Source: Lagopus muta (taxonomy: Eukaryota; Chordata; Aves; Galliformes; Phasianidae). From it: 64,000 nucleotides of DNA. The stretch is taken from NCBI RefSeq assembly GCF_023343835.1, contig NC_064443.1, forward strand, positions 9,982,001 to 10,046,000, given 5' to 3'. Position 1 is the first letter of the stretch; each line of letters starts with the position of its first letter. Shown piece by piece: positions 34,001 through 46,351 of this stretch. A program made the translations under genes and the position numbers. The notes below the pieces were generated by a model, which was not told the origin of the DNA, did no database searches, and was given only the letters and a program-made list of their open reading frames with translations.

Positions 34001-35042
34001 AAAAGAGCAGAGGTCTGCCTTCCTCTGTGGCTGGGAAGATACCACATTGAGTTATTAGCACATGAAGGGCAGCATCAGAATCTGAACTCTGTCTCTGGGA
34101 GATCCTGTGACAGCAAGAACTGCACCATATTCCATCACTCTGTAGTTGCCGTGGTATGGAAGAGCTTATGCTTACACCTATCACCCTTTATCACTCTTTC
34201 CTGGAGAGCTGAATTTTCTCTTCATGAATGTACCAAAGCTCTGTGGAAATACAAGAACTCCAAGGGCTGTACTGATGTACTTCAGGCAAGTTGTAGACAC
34301 AGTTTTCTATGTTGTGCTCTGGGGATATTTTTTGTTCTGTACCTCTACTGTGGCCTCCAAGCAAATTCAGTTTGGAACTCATCACTGCAGAGGTCTGTTA
34401 GTTATATCCCTGGGTTGAAAGCTGCTGATGGTATCAATTTTGAGGGTAACTGCCCCAGAATGTGCCATGCAGGTGTGGGAAATCTTAGTGGTGCCCTTCC
34501 TCTCTTTTCAGTCTTCTTCCAAGCAGATGATGGCTTTGCTTCTCCAGGATGCAAAGACACTGGCCTGATTGCTCTGGAAAAACTTTCAGCCAAGGTAAAG
34601 CACAAAATTCCCCGGAAGAGCCTGACCTTCTCAAGGGCTGTTCCCTTGGTAACCATCACCTTGTTGTTATGTTGTTACTCAAAGACAATTTCTAAACTTT
34701 TAAGAGAATATAACAAGGAGCTGTTATGGGGCAGAAGGAGGCCCTGAACAGGGAAATGAGTTTCCTCTGCTCCTGTGCAGAGCAAGGTTTCAGGCAGAGA
34801 GGTGCCAGGCAAGAGGCAGATTGCTATTCCCTTCCCTGGGGACTATGAGCTTGTTGTGGGGAGATATGAGAATGATAAAGTCCTTTCTCCCTTTCTTCCC
34901 AATCCCTTTCCTTCAGAGGCTGGTTGGAGGATAATGTCCAGGTTGGGCTGGCTCCCCAACACCTCTCATTAAGCTCTCAGGGGAAGGTCACTTGTTCCCC
35001 TTAGAGTTCTTCAGTGAAACACTGTTCTCTGCCCTCCTTTCA
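31071..35042. other. Unique non-coding DNA (about 4 kb)
   Basis: No repeat is recognised. The plus-strand frame 34151-34747 (198 aa) is the longest in the window. It has a short hydrophobic stretch around residues 53-68 but no recognisable domain, and its Cys/Ser/Leu-rich make-up is typical of translated non-coding DNA. The segment 31640-32100 is AT-rich without frames and could be a conserved element. Confidence 0.4.
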
Positions 35043-35118
35043 CAGAATTGTAGAATCATGGGATCATAGGGGTTGGAAGGGACGTCTGGAGATCATCAAG
35101 TCCAGCTCCCCTTCTTAT
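35043..35118 (-). mobile_element. CR1 LINE 3' tail (minus strand)
   Basis: AGAATTGTAGAATCATGGGA is followed by TCATAGGGGTTGGAAGGGAC and GATCATCAAGTCCAGCTCCC. This variant has GTTGGAAGGGACGTCTGGAG, unlike the AAAAGACC variant elsewhere. Confidence 0.85.
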
Positions 35119-36787
35119 AGGGAATTGTTTCAATGTGGTGGTTTCCTGCTCTGCTCCCCACGCAGGGCAGCAGACGGAGACTATGCCTCACATGTGGATT
35201 GGTGTGGGCTCTCAGACATGGGGCTGTAGAGCAATAGTATTTTTTTACTTTCCACTCTGTAGGCTTTGGCAATCAAGATTGACTTTGGAGACTGACTTTG
35301 CTTCTTGAACTGTTCTGGACCTGTTTCTTCCCAGCCTTTGATTGGATACACCATTTTTGTGATATACCACAGCAATCCAGCAGCAATTCCACACTTACAC
35401 ATCTCCTCTAAGAAGACAATAATTCTCATGGAGGTAATTTCTTGTGTCATTTTGGGAATACATGGGAAGTTCCATCTTCCTTAGCTTTCTTGCGTCAACA
35501 GAGAGCAGAAAGCAGGCCAACGAAACTGAGTAAATTCATTTTCACAGAAAGATCCTGTGGCCTCTAAACATGATCCCACCCAGTCAGAGTGTAGGATGGG
35601 TATCTCCCAGATGTTGCAAAGAATGAGTGCAGTGGGAACTTTTTGTCTAGATGGCTGTCTGAAGTCTTCCAGTTGTCATTACAGTATAAATACAGCAACC
35701 TACAGTTGCCAGTTACTACTGCCTTGTATCCTACATGAATATTAAAAGCACATGCCTGCACAAACCTCTACCACTGCAGATATACAATACATATAAAATA
35801 TATTCCTGTATTTATTCATAGTTACATGCTCATTTATCAAAGAGGCAATCTCTGTTGACGTCAATATAATAAAGGGTCTCTCACAGCAGTACTGCCAGGA
35901 GCCCTTTTCCTCCAGAGACTGTAATGCTGTCATGAATATGACAACGAGTCAACATGGGATAATGCTGCATCAGAGGGCAATAATTCTGGGGAGATGAAGG
36001 GCTCTGGAAGTGCAGGTTAAGGGACATAGGAAGTAATACAAGTGCAGTAACTTCCATTTCTATTTTTGGAGGAGGGCATGAGCCTTTGAATTGAGGAAAG
36101 TGGTAAATCAGTGCTCTGGTTGGTATCCTTCATGCATCACATGGAGTCGGTGTGACTGTGTGAGTTAACTGAGCACTAACTACTTCATGCATTTAAAGGA
36201 GATCCCTGCTTCATTGGGAACCTTTCTTTGTTCTGAAGCCGTTGTAGTGCCATGGGTGATTTATGGTTTTGTGTGGAAAACACAGAGGATGCCTGCATTC
36301 CCGTGTCCGTGAGGAGGCCTGCCTCCATTCGTCACTGGAGCTCACCACTTGGAAGTCTGCTTGGATGATTATCTCCATCTGACAGTGAGGTATTGGCTGT
36401 GGTTTGGAATTACTTCTCTGTGTTTGTGCTGCGGTCATAATCATGAGGTCTTGACAATTTCTTTTTGATTCCTGTGATTTTGGCCAAGCGCTAGGTCTTT
36501 GTGAAAATGCTTACAGGTCTTGATGCTTCATAAATATGAACGGGAATGACTACTTGGGTCAGGGTTATAGAATGTACACTGTCCCTCTTGCTCTTCCCCA
36601 GAGCTGCTGTATGGGGCAGGAAACTGATCAGGTCTCCCTTTTCTCAACTCCGGCAGTGCTCATACTGCCTTGGTGGAACAAAACTGCTTCTCAGAAGTTT
36701 TTGGTGGTTTTTGAAGCTGGAGGATGTGAGGACTTGGTCATGGGGGTTTTTAAACTCTCATACCTTTGTGAGATGGGACAGTGCTGC
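35119..36787. other. Unique non-coding DNA
   Basis: No gene is recognised. An AT-rich section at about 35700-35880 contains the CRE octamer described separately. Confidence 0.45.
35856..35863. promoter_or_regulatory. Perfect CRE octamer (TGACGTCA)
   Basis: TGACGTCA is the palindromic binding site of CREB/ATF proteins. It lies in AT-rich, CpG-poor DNA, where the CpG would be expected to decay if it were methylated and unconstrained. Whether it is used is unknown. Confidence 0.35.
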
Positions 36788-36893
36788 TTTATCCCCACAT
36801 TTACAGAGGGAGAAGTGAGACCCAGTGATGCAACACATCAAAGGCTTCACAAGGCATGTGGGACAGAGAGCAGATTTTGACCTAGTTTTCTGT
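36788..36893 (-). mobile_element. MIR-like SINE fragment (antisense)
   Basis: TTTATCCCCACATTTACAGA is followed by GGGAGAAGTGAGACCCAGTG, then a diverged stretch and GGGACAGAGAGCAGATTTTG. This is the order of the antisense MIR core, at lower identity than the copy near 5.9 kb. Confidence 0.6.
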
Positions 36894-38985
36894 AGGTCAT
36901 TACTTCTTGCTAGCTGGATGCCTGCAAGACCCAGTTTTGCTTTCCTGATTGCTTCATGACACAGAAAGTAATTTGGGTAACAGTTACTATGGTACCATCC
37001 TACGAGGCTGGCATGAATTATGGACTTTAGCTGACAGAAGACCATCTTGGAACTGCTGTCACCTGGCAAAGGCTAGGAAAGCCTGCTCACTGCAGGCATG
37101 CCCCAGAGATGGAAGGTGTTTTACCCCTTCCCCATCATGGTGATAAGTACATCACATCCTGGCAGGGCAGCAGCTTCCCAGGGAACGTTGGCGCCAGACA
37201 GCCTTGCAGAGCAAACGGCACGTGGTCTCAGGGAATGCTTTCAAACAGCCGTCTGGCAGAAGAGGATTCATCCAGATGAGCCTGAGAATTTATATGCACA
37301 GCTGATATTGCTGGAAAGCAGAACTGGCATGGGAATAGCTCACGAAGTGGGAATGCAGGGGAATCTTCAGCAAAAGCTTTTATCTCCCGAACAATTCAAG
37401 CAGCTTGGGTGAAGCATAAAAGAGGTGCGTGCTCTGAAGCAGGGAAGGGAAATAGGACTGCTTCTGCATCTATTTATATACCTGAAAAGCTACCCTAATG
37501 ATAAATAATTGCAAATAATAATCACAATATCAAAAACAGGAAGGGCAAAGAAAGAGCAGCTCCCTCCCTCCCCCTTCTCCAGTGCTGGTGTTTGAGATGT
37601 CATCCAGATATGAAATCTGAGCCTGTTTCTAGTGGAAGGAGAATGGCAGTCAGTGTATCTTTATCACAATCTCTTTCATGCTCCAATGAGCTCCTTACCC
37701 TGTGCAGCAGCAGCAGCACAGACAGAGATGCCAACCTGTCTCTGAGCAAACGGAGAGATTTGGGCTGAAGCCTCAGCTGACTCAAAAAAAGACCCCTGGG
37801 TGTTTTTCCAGAGTTGACTGAGGGTTGTTTTCCTTCTCTCTCCTGCCTTGTGCTAAGGTTTGAGATGGGCCATGACTTCCTCTGGCCTAAAGGTCACTTT
37901 TGTGCATGGAAGAGTTATCAGGTTCATCATCTCCTGCAGATTATAATGCACTTTATCCTATTTATTTTTTCATGCAATCTCAGCACTACAGCCTGAGCAG
38001 GGAAGGGAAGACTGAAAGCACAGTTTGCTTTTAACAGTGGACAAACAGTGTCATGGTCTGGCAGGGCACTGCAGGGAGGCTCTGGTTCAATAAGGATTTT
38101 GGAAGATGCTGTGTTGACGTGCTGATCCACCTTACTCTGTTTCTCTGAGGCAAGGAAATATCCAGTCATTCTCCAGTAGCATTAAAACCTAATTCTGCCT
38201 ACGTCACAGGCATATCACATTAGAAACCCTCAGTCAGTCCTTTGTTGAACCACTCTCAGAAGGGAGCTTTACACCTTGTGATCACGAGCTTCATTTGTCT
38301 TCTTTACATGGTTGAGACAAGAGACCTGGAGAAAGGCACTTAAATGAGTTGGGTTTTTAGATTGGTGCTCTGAGGCTCTGCATTGGTCTTGATGACGGAA
38401 AGCTCTTCCAGCACAGCAGTCCTCCTCACTTTGAGAGAGGATGAGTGAGATGCTTCAAGGGCAAAGAGCATTCAACCATGAGAAGCAATAAAATCTGAGA
38501 GAGAGCTGCAACCAGACCTTGATTCACCAAGGCACCAGAGACCAGGCTTCAACTCCCAAGAGGTCTCCAGCAACAACAAGCATCCAAAGGGCAGGCACAG
38601 TGATGAGCCTCACTTTCCCATCATAGTTGCTGTCTGCCTCAGCAGAAGAATTTTGTTTCATTTAATCAGTTTTAAACTCCTACTCTTTTTTTTTTTTTTC
38701 TTCTTTTTTTCTTTGAGAAACTGGAATCAGTAAGAACTATGAAGAAGAAAACTTCAGAACTGATGGTAAATGTCATGGTCCCAGATAATGTGCTGTATGT
38801 CCTCCAGTGTGGAAAGATTCCCTGTGAGCACAGTGCTGAATGAGAGCTGGGATGCACATGTATGACTCTGAGTCCTTTTGCTTGATCTTTCTATATTTTT
38901 CCACATCACTGGTTAGTTAACAACTTGAGGTATAGAATAGATTAATAATAAACTTTTGAGGATTCTTCATTAGGTTTTGTGCTGT
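36894..38985. other. Unique non-coding DNA
   Basis: No gene is recognised. A T/C-rich tract lies at 38684-38714. Confidence 0.45.
38684..38714. repeat. Poly-T rich tract
   Basis: Mostly T with three isolated C residues over about 30 bp. Confidence 0.9.
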
Positions 38986-39121
38986 CGTGTTCAAGAAACA
39001 CATTGATGTGATACTTAGGGATATGGTTTACTGGGTGACATTGGTGCTAGGTGGACAGTTGGACTGGATGATCTTAGAGGTCTTTTCCAACCTTAATGAT
39101 TCTATGATTCTTTCATTCTAT
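38986..39121 (+). mobile_element. CR1 LINE 3' tail
   Basis: CGTGTTCAAGAAACACATTG is followed by CTTAGGGATATGGTTTACTG, AGGTGGACAGTTGGACTGG and ATGATCTTAGAGGTCTTTTC, and ends in several ATTCTATGA-type units. Confidence 0.95.
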
Positions 39122-41509
39122 GACTTTTGCCCCCAAATCTTTCCTGCAATCCCCATGTTCCAGGCTCTGAGCACAGTCTTATGGCTCCATGCAGGAGCTT
39201 TTCTGCACAGAATTCATTTTGGCTGACTCGATACAGAGGCAGAGCAGCAGGAAAGCAGCACTAAAGGAGAATTGGTTGACAAGGAGGAGGATGTGGAAGC
39301 AGATGAGGAGCACTTGGGACTTTGGATGAAAAGTAGTTCATCCCTTCTCAGCCCATTAATAAGTTAATAACTTATCAGAGATTAACTTAACACCTTGAGG
39401 CACAGAAGACATTGCCTTGTTCTCACATTAGACTGGCTCTATTGTAATTCCTTTATCTTACCTTTCTTTTTTCCCCCCTCAGCTATTGCATACTCATCTG
39501 GGGCCACACTAATATAACAGCATAAGATTCAATTACAAAAGACTACAATAAGAGTGCAGAATTCTCTTCCTGACATGCTGAATCACTGCTCAGAAGCATT
39601 AATTATTGAGTGGCTAGCGGAATATTTTTTTCAAGTTGCAGTAGAAAAAAGAGTGAACCCTATGGCACCTCCTATGCAGGGAGCAGCTCCTACTTAGGAT
39701 GTTTCTGGCTTTGCTGATTCTTGAGGCCAGTCAGAAGGAATGGGGACAGGAGAAGGAAAGGGGGAGATGAGGGAAAGCAGCACCAAGCTGGCACAGTCCT
39801 CTCCTGGGGAAGGAGCAGACGGGATGTTTGGCTTCTTTTATTTCCCTTGGTCTATGCACAAGGGTTTTTATTACAAAGAAGAGGAGGGAGCCCATGTGGG
39901 GAAAAGATACAGGTCTAGCCACCGGGTCTCTACTCTGCTTGGGAAGGGGGTATTCTTATCAGCCCGTTTGATGTCTTCCTGAGAGCCTCAGCATTGTGCC
40001 CAGCACTCAGCCATCCCGATCCCTATCACCAGAGCTGCCAGTACCTCGAGCTTATCTCCTTGTTACAGGAGTCTCATCTCTGGAGTACCCATGCACATTT
40101 TACATGGTATCAAGAGAAAGAACAAAGTAGCCTATCCTTTCATTGGCAGCTTCAGGGGATATGGGGTTTGAGGGGACCATGGAAATGCAGCTTCTCTCTC
40201 TTATCTGGCAAGGTGCTTGCAGTCTGGGGCTTTGAGTCAGAGCAATGGGAGATGCTTACGTTGCTGCTTTCTATTCTGTGAACCCAAGGATGTGTAAGGA
40301 TCCAGATGGGTTAACATCCCTTCTTTTATCCACATTAAGTCATGGAATTTAACCTCTCCTAAATTCTCAGCTGTAGATGGATTAGATAAACTGGAACTAA
40401 TGAAATATATTTGCTGCACAGATCCAAATTCAGCTCCCAGCATCCTTGGAACAAATCTGACGAAACAGCCATGCTCAGGGCACGGGCTTGCCCAGGATAT
40501 CACAGCAGACAGGAAGGGTTGGGCTGTTATTTCAGCTGGAGCCGCTCCTGGCTTGCAGATGCCACTATGGACTTACATGGAGATGACAAAGACCAGATGC
40601 TATTCCCTCATCTTTCTGTCATGCCTCTCTGTTTCTATATTTAAATGCATGTATTCTGAGGGGAGGAAGACTTGGCTTCAGGACTTGTGCACAATCCTCC
40701 TGCCCCACATGGTTTTGCTCTTGTGCTGACACACAGTGACAAAATAAACATCGTGTGAGTGAAGAGGATGACATCAGGATTACAAGCAGTGTTAAAGGAG
40801 ACAGAGCTGCCTCTCACAGATGGTATTTGCATGTGTAACACAGGCTCCAAGGACTCCTATTGCCTCCCTCCTCAACTAGCATTGTCTGTTCAGCTCTGAA
40901 TACATGACTCCATTTATCAGCTCTATGGACATGGTGAGGGTTTCCTGCAGTCCTCTAGGGATGAGGAAGTTTGACTGAGGCTGCAAAAAGAGCTGGAGAT
41001 GGAATCAGACCAGTAAGCAACTGCAACGTGGTGCACAACTTCATCCTACCCTCAAATGTCACATCTGGCCATTTGTTGGAGGTGGCATATGGGGTGGATC
41101 CAGTATCTGGTTCCACAGAACTGGGCTCAGAGCTGCAGGAGCCAAGAACATCCTTGGGGTTTAACCAGAGAGGATAATGCAGGTGTATTTGGTTGGTAAT
41201 GGGGAAGGTCATAGAAGCTGAAGATCAGGGTAGAGCTGCTCTTTCACAGACAGAGTGATATTATAATAGCTTTAATTGGGCTGTAACATGACACTGCATT
41301 AGAAAAGCAATATATGCTTTTCTGTGATCTAGAGAATTTGATTTAAAAATCATATAAACTGTGTGTTGGTGAGAGATGGTATGACATGCTCACTGCAGAG
41401 GCAGTGCAAAGAGAGCTTCACCCTCACCTGGATGAAATGATGAGGTTAGTAAAACCTTGTAACTTTATCTCTCCTACATACCTCTGCTGAGACATACATA
41501 ACACAATGT
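39122..41509. other. Unique non-coding DNA
   Basis: No gene or repeat is recognised. All open frames are below 110 aa and have no domain. Confidence 0.45.
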
Positions 41510-41606
41510 CATTTTATTTTATTTTACTTTATTTATTTATCCTTCTCTACTTCATTTTCTTTCTTTTAGTCACTTTATTTTATTCTATTTATTTTATTTA
41601 CTTTTG
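41510..41606. repeat. (TTTTA)n-like low-complexity region
   Basis: About 95 bp of imperfect TTTTA/TTTA units with a short CT-rich interruption. It produces a Phe/Tyr/Leu-rich spurious open frame. Confidence 0.9.
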
Positions 41607-41880
41607 TTACATGCAGTCTGTAAGCTTACATTATGTAAGACCTAGCAAGTATCATTTGATGGTTGTTTCCCTTTGCTCCTTGGGAGACGAATGATGTTTT
41701 GTCTGGTGATTGAAAATGAAAGGCACTGCATCTCATTTCTTATTCCTTGTGGCACTCATTTTGGCATTCTATGGAACTGTGGTTCTGAATGGAGATTGCT
41801 CTGATGTCCTTATCCATTCCCCCAGTATCAGACTCAGAAATCTGCAAGGTGTGACCATTACTACAGCAAACCCACTGTCT

Positions 41881-41904
41881 CTCCAGGATAAACTCCAGGA
41901 TAAA
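41881..41904. repeat. Tandem duplication of a 12-bp unit
   Basis: CTCCAGGATAAA occurs twice with no spacer, ending six bases before the CR1 copy begins. Confidence 0.9.
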
Positions 41905-41910
41905 CGTTGC

Positions 41911-42189
41911 CTTCTCCCAGGACATGGGGAAATGGCCACAAGTTTGATCAGAGGAGGTTTAGATTAGACATGAGGAAGAGCTATTTCTCTCTGAGTGGTC
42001 AGGCACTGGAATGGCTGCCCAGGGAGGTGGTGGAGTCGCCGTCCCTGGCAGTGTTCAAGAGGTGTCTGGATGAAGTGCTGTGTGATGTGGTTTAGTGCTT
42101 GTGGTGGCAATGGTGATGAGGAGATGGCTGGACTAGATGATCTTATAGGTCATTTCCAACCTTGAATTCTGTGATTCTATGATTCTATA
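41911..42189 (+). mobile_element. CR1 LINE 3' fragment
   Basis: The landmarks are CTTCTCCCAGGACATGGGGA, AATGGCCACAAGTTTGATC, AGGTTTAGATTAGACATGAG, GGCTGCCCAGGGAGGTGGTG, GTGTTCAAGAGGTGTCTGGA, TGGACTAGATGATCTTATAG and the ATTCTGTGATTCTATGATTC end. The open frame 41907-42095 is the ORF2 C-terminal remnant. Confidence 0.95.
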
Positions 42190-43779
42190 AAGTCACTCAA
42201 AGTACTGAAGTCCCTCAGCTCTTCTTTTCTCCTCCTTTTCTTCCTTCCCTTTCCAGTCTTGGTCTCTCTCCTCTGAATGATGTTGCAAGACTTTGTGTTT
42301 AATTAAGACACATTGTCCAACCAATTTGGAAGCAGAAAATAGCAGGATATGTTTTACAAATAGGAACAATTCTTGTTCATTATCCCTTAATTGAGGCAAC
42401 AAAAAGGTGCTGGAAAACATCCATCAGATGCACATTCATATACATCATCAGAGAGGATTGGATTTAGGAACTCACAAAAGCAACATCGAATGTTCCAATC
42501 AAGAGTTATACAGACAACAGGAAAACAAAAAATTGGAGACACAAATACATCAGAATTAGCACAATCACAGATTACATGTTTCTGGAAAACACATTCCCTG
42601 GCTCTTCTCCAGGATTTTCTTATTTCATACTCCTTTTCTTTCGTTCCTATTTGTGGTACAGAAGTCACTGTTGCTGGCCTATCCTTTGCCAGCCCATGCA
42701 GCTTCTCATGAGGAGGAAGGTATCGTTCTGGGGGGCATTGCAGGAGTGGCTGGGACAACGTGATCGCCAAGTTGGAAGCTTTCACCCCAGTTTGAACACA
42801 GGGCACTCTAAGGATGACACATTGTTCGTCTTTTCCACCCTCATTCTTTCACACGCTGAAGTTTGGTCTCTCTGCTAAGTCGCTCTTCTTGTGCAGAGGA
42901 GATAAATAACAGGAGAGAACCTGCTGAGGGAGACATTTTGAGCCTGGAAGGCCAGGAAATCTCTTTACCCACTTAACTGTGCATTTTAAAGCTTGCTTGG
43001 CCTCTTCTGAGCTCATTTACACTCTAACACCGGGGCCCCCACAGAGTCAATCTTTATTCCCACTGGTCTGTTAGACTCAAATTCTTTGGCTTGTCATTTT
43101 TAAAAGGTGCTTGAGTTTTAAATGAGGGACAGAATATGCCACAGACCTTTACGATACCTGCTGAAGTGTATGTGCACCTCAGTGCTTCCTGGAAGGGAGG
43201 ACATCATCAGGAAAAATGGCATCACACCTCATCAGACTGTAGTAATAGACCAAAACATGATAGGATGCTGTTAAAAATTCTCATGATTGGTACCCACAGC
43301 TGTTGAGCTAATTATTCTTGCTGTCTTGTCATAGATAGTTATATATTCTCCAGGGTACCTCAGCATTTCACAATCTCTAATAGAGTTCTCTTCACACACT
43401 CCTGAGAGACACCTCTCTGCTCTTACCTTCCCTCTCCTTCATTCCACTGGGATGACTGAGGCTCAGCAGCCTATTCCAGTGCTGCACTCTGCAGTGCTTT
43501 CCCTTGAGCAGCACACGTGTCACCAGCTTTATCTAGCTCAGCGTCAGATGTGGAATTTAAGCTACCATCATTTATGGAAGGTGATGGGAAGCAGCAGAAG
43601 GGATGTCTGAAAGGTAGGGGACTCCCTGGAGGGGAATCTTGTGTGGTCTAAGTCCCCTGATGTCTAGAGGACATGAGTCCCATCAGAACTATCCCATGGG
43701 TCATGCTCTGGGACTGCAGACTACATGTCCCTATACTTCATGAAACCACGGATGGTTTGAAAGAATCTATTCTTGCAAG
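42190..43779. other. Unique non-coding DNA
   Basis: Overlapping frames on both strands at 42387-42806 (139 aa minus, 106 aa plus) carry no recognisable domain. No repeat is recognised. Confidence 0.45.
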
Positions 43780-44324
43780 AACACACCTCTACTCTGTGCT
43801 TTGAGACCTCACCTGGAGTACTACATCCAGATGTGGAGTCCTCACTACAGGAGAGACATGGACCTGCTGGAGTGTGTCCACAGGAGGGCCACACAAATGA
43901 TCCAAGGGATGGAGTACCTCCCCTGCGAGGACAGTCTGAGAGAGTTGGGGCTGTTCAGCCTAGAGAAGAGAAGGCTCTGGAAACCTGTGAGCAGCCTTTC
44001 GATATCTAAAGGGGAGCTATTAAGAAAAAAGGGGACAGGCTCTTCAGTAAGGTCTGTTGTGATAGTACAGGGGGAAATGGTTTCAAGCTAAAAGAGAGAT
44101 TTAGATTGGATATCAGGAAGGTTTTTACAGTAAGTGTGGTGAGGCATTGGTACAGGCTGCCCAGAGAAAAGTGGTGGTGCCCCATTCCTGGAGACACCTG
44201 AGGTCAGGCTGGACGGGCTCTGAGCATCTGATGGAGCTGTGGGTGCCCCTGTTCATTGCAGGGGAGTTGGATCAGATGGCCTTTAAGGGTCCTTCCCAAC
44301 TCAAACCATTCTACGATTCTCTGA
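43780..44324 (+). mobile_element. CR1 LINE 3' fragment (about 545 bp, longest in the window)
   Basis: The copy begins in ORF2 at a segment coding the RPHLEYYIQMWSP motif. It continues through MDLLECVHRRATQMIQG and SLRELGLFSLEKRRLW, and reaches the 3' end at TTGGATCAGATGGCCTTTAA and CATTCTACGATTCTCTGA. The frame 43801-44091 retains nearly 100 residues of the ORF2 C-terminus before indels and stops break it. It is a dead, 5'-truncated copy of the tail type with the CATTGCAGGGG motif. Confidence 0.96.
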
Positions 44325-44390
44325 TTTTTTTGAACCTGAACCCCAGCCTGAGGAAGTTTTGGAGACATTGCTTGAACTCGGGTGAGGTTT

Positions 44391-44456
44391 TCATAGAATT
44401 ATAGAATCGCTAAGTTTGGAAAAGACCTCTAAGATCATATAAGTCCAACTGCCCCA
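44391..44456 (-). mobile_element. CR1 LINE 3' tail (minus strand)
   Basis: TCATAGAATTATAGAATCGC is followed by TAAGTTTGGAAAAGACCTCT and AAGATCATATAAGTCCAACT. It faces the longer plus-strand copy 66 bp away, tail to tail. Confidence 0.9.
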
Positions 44457-45417
44457 GGGAGGTTGGGGCAGCAGACTGGCTCTGTGCCTTGTTTAGGCTG
44501 GGAGCTCCCCAGAGCAGCTCTGTCTTTGCCTTCAGTGAAAAATTCCCCCATGATTTTCCCTTGCACTTCCTCCAGCAGCTGCTGTGACTTTCCTCTGTTG
44601 TCCCCGCAAGCCCTCCCTGCCTTGTTTTGAAATCCCCACTGCCTACCATGGAAAGTGTTTGCATTGTAGCTGGCATTTGTTGATTTTCTTTAGGTGGCTT
44701 AGGGCTGCAGGCATTCCTCATTACTTTTTTATTAACCAATCTGAATACTCATTTAGCCTTACTAAGCGTGTGCTGGTTTTTAATTCTTCCTTCAGAAGCA
44801 TCTGTGCAGATCTGTTCCTTGGTCCTCAGTAACAACATAGGATCCCATGCAGCAAGGATGAGGCAAGACATGACAGCTCACCACACAAGACCAATCTGGG
44901 TGACAAAGCAAAGTCCTCTCTTTGCCTTCCTGTGCAGCAGGACTGCCAGAAGTTACAGCAGTGCAATACTCAGCAGGATGATAAGGTATGTTGTGTCGGA
45001 CAAACAGCTTTCCAAAATACTTTCCAAAATTAATAATGCAAAGTGGCAAGACGATAGATAATAAAAATAGCTGAAATGGTCGAGGGAAGGCAGTTGATGA
45101 AGATTAAATTGTCATTCAACTATAAGGTTAACAGGAGGTAGGAAAAAGAATGATTATAACCATTATGCATAAAAACCAAGAGACTGGCAGAGAAACGTTG
45201 TGTTCTGACATCCAACTCCCATGCACTGCCTTGGACCTATTTTTCAAGTGCGCTGAGTACCCAGAACTACGCAAGGCAGGATGTAATTTTTTCCCTTCTG
45301 ACTCAGATGCCAAGCTGAAGGAAGGAGGTAGGGACGTTGGGTGGGAAGAGATCTGGTTCTGTCATTTCTCAGGTTGCAAGGCCTGATGAAAAAGCCATAT
45401 CCAAGGAATGGATAATT
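44457..45417. other. Unique non-coding DNA
   Basis: No gene or repeat is recognised between the flanking CR1 tails. Confidence 0.45.
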
Positions 45418-45568
45418 ATCATAGAATCATAGAATGCCTGGATTTGGAAAGGACCTCAAAGATCCTTTAGTTCAACTCCCCTCGTGTGGACAGGGTCACC
45501 AACCACTAAATAAGGCACTACATCAGGTTGCCTAGGGTCCCCTCCAACCTGATCTCAAGCACCTCCAA
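45418..45568 (-). mobile_element. CR1 LINE 3' tail (minus strand)
   Basis: ATCATAGAATCATAGAATGC is followed by GGATTTGGAAAGGACCTCAA, GTGTGGACAGGGTCACCAAC and CAGGTTGCCTAGGGTCCC, in the order of the reverse-complement CR1 end. Confidence 0.92.
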
Positions 45569-46013
45569 TAGAACCAGCTGCTGGGCAGAGAGGGAAGCAG
45601 ATGTCCTTCCATCCTCCCTGGGACGGTCTGGGAGCATTGCTGGGGTGATGAAGGAAGGAGCTCAAACACCACAGCTGCCTGAGCTGTGTCTACTGGATAA
45701 ATATGAATGCTTGGTCTCTAGGCCTATTAGTCCGGCAGTTTGCTCAAGCACTAAATCCACTCGCACTCAAAAAAGGTACATTCTGCTGCTTTTTCAAGTG
45801 TCTTGAATTCTATTGTGTACAAATTTACAAATTAACTGCTTGAGTGTTGACTAACGCTGCAGCCTGCCGTCAAGGTAAGAGCCCATTTATTTATAGGCTC
45901 TTCAAGGACAAGAAGATGCTGTGTTTGTACAATCTTCCAGTAGGTGCACTGTGCACAGCCTAACAAACAGTTCCCTATCTCATCCATGTTTTGGAAGAGG
46001 ACAGGATGTAATA
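45569..46013. other. Unique non-coding DNA
   Basis: No feature is recognised. The first 60 bp could be a diverged continuation of the adjoining CR1 copy. Confidence 0.45.
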
Positions 46014-46241
46014 TCATAGAATCCTTAAGATTGGAAAAGATCTTTAAGATCACCTAGTCCAATTGTCCACCTACCATCAATATTGCTCACTAAGCCACGT
46101 CCCTCAGTGCCACATCTCCATGGCTCTTGAGCACTTCCAGGGATGGTGACTCCCCCACCTCTCTAGGCAACCTTGTACCAGTACTCCACCTCTCTTTTTG
46201 AGAAGAAATTCTTCCTAGTTTCCAAGCCATTATGAGACCCT
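46014..46241 (-). mobile_element. CR1 LINE 3' fragment (minus strand)
   Basis: TCATAGAATCCTTAAGATTG is followed by GATCACCTAGTCCAATTGTC, CCACGTCCCTCAGTGCCACA, TTGAGCACTTCCAGGGATGG, TCTCTAGGCAACCTTGTACC and AGAAGAAATTCTTCCTAG. About 230 bp of the 3' end remain. Confidence 0.95.
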
Positions 46242-46351
46242 CAAGGAAAACACACAGCTTAGTCAATGCCAGCTGGCAGGAAGGCCATGCTATGCCATCA
46301 ACTTCTGATGATGGCAGAGCTGCAAATGTATAATGCTGTGTGTTTGCAGTC

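Noticed and set aside
34151-34747. Plus-strand 198-aa open frame, the longest in the window
   Set aside because: No domain, family resemblance, promoter or splice context. Its Cys/Ser/Leu-rich make-up matches translated non-coding DNA, and one such frame is expected by chance in 64 kb.
43801-44091. Plus-strand frame with a protein-like sequence (RPHLEYYIQMWSP and GLFSLEKRRLW)
   Set aside because: It is the decayed C-terminus of CR1 ORF2, not a host gene, and is reported as part of the CR1 element.
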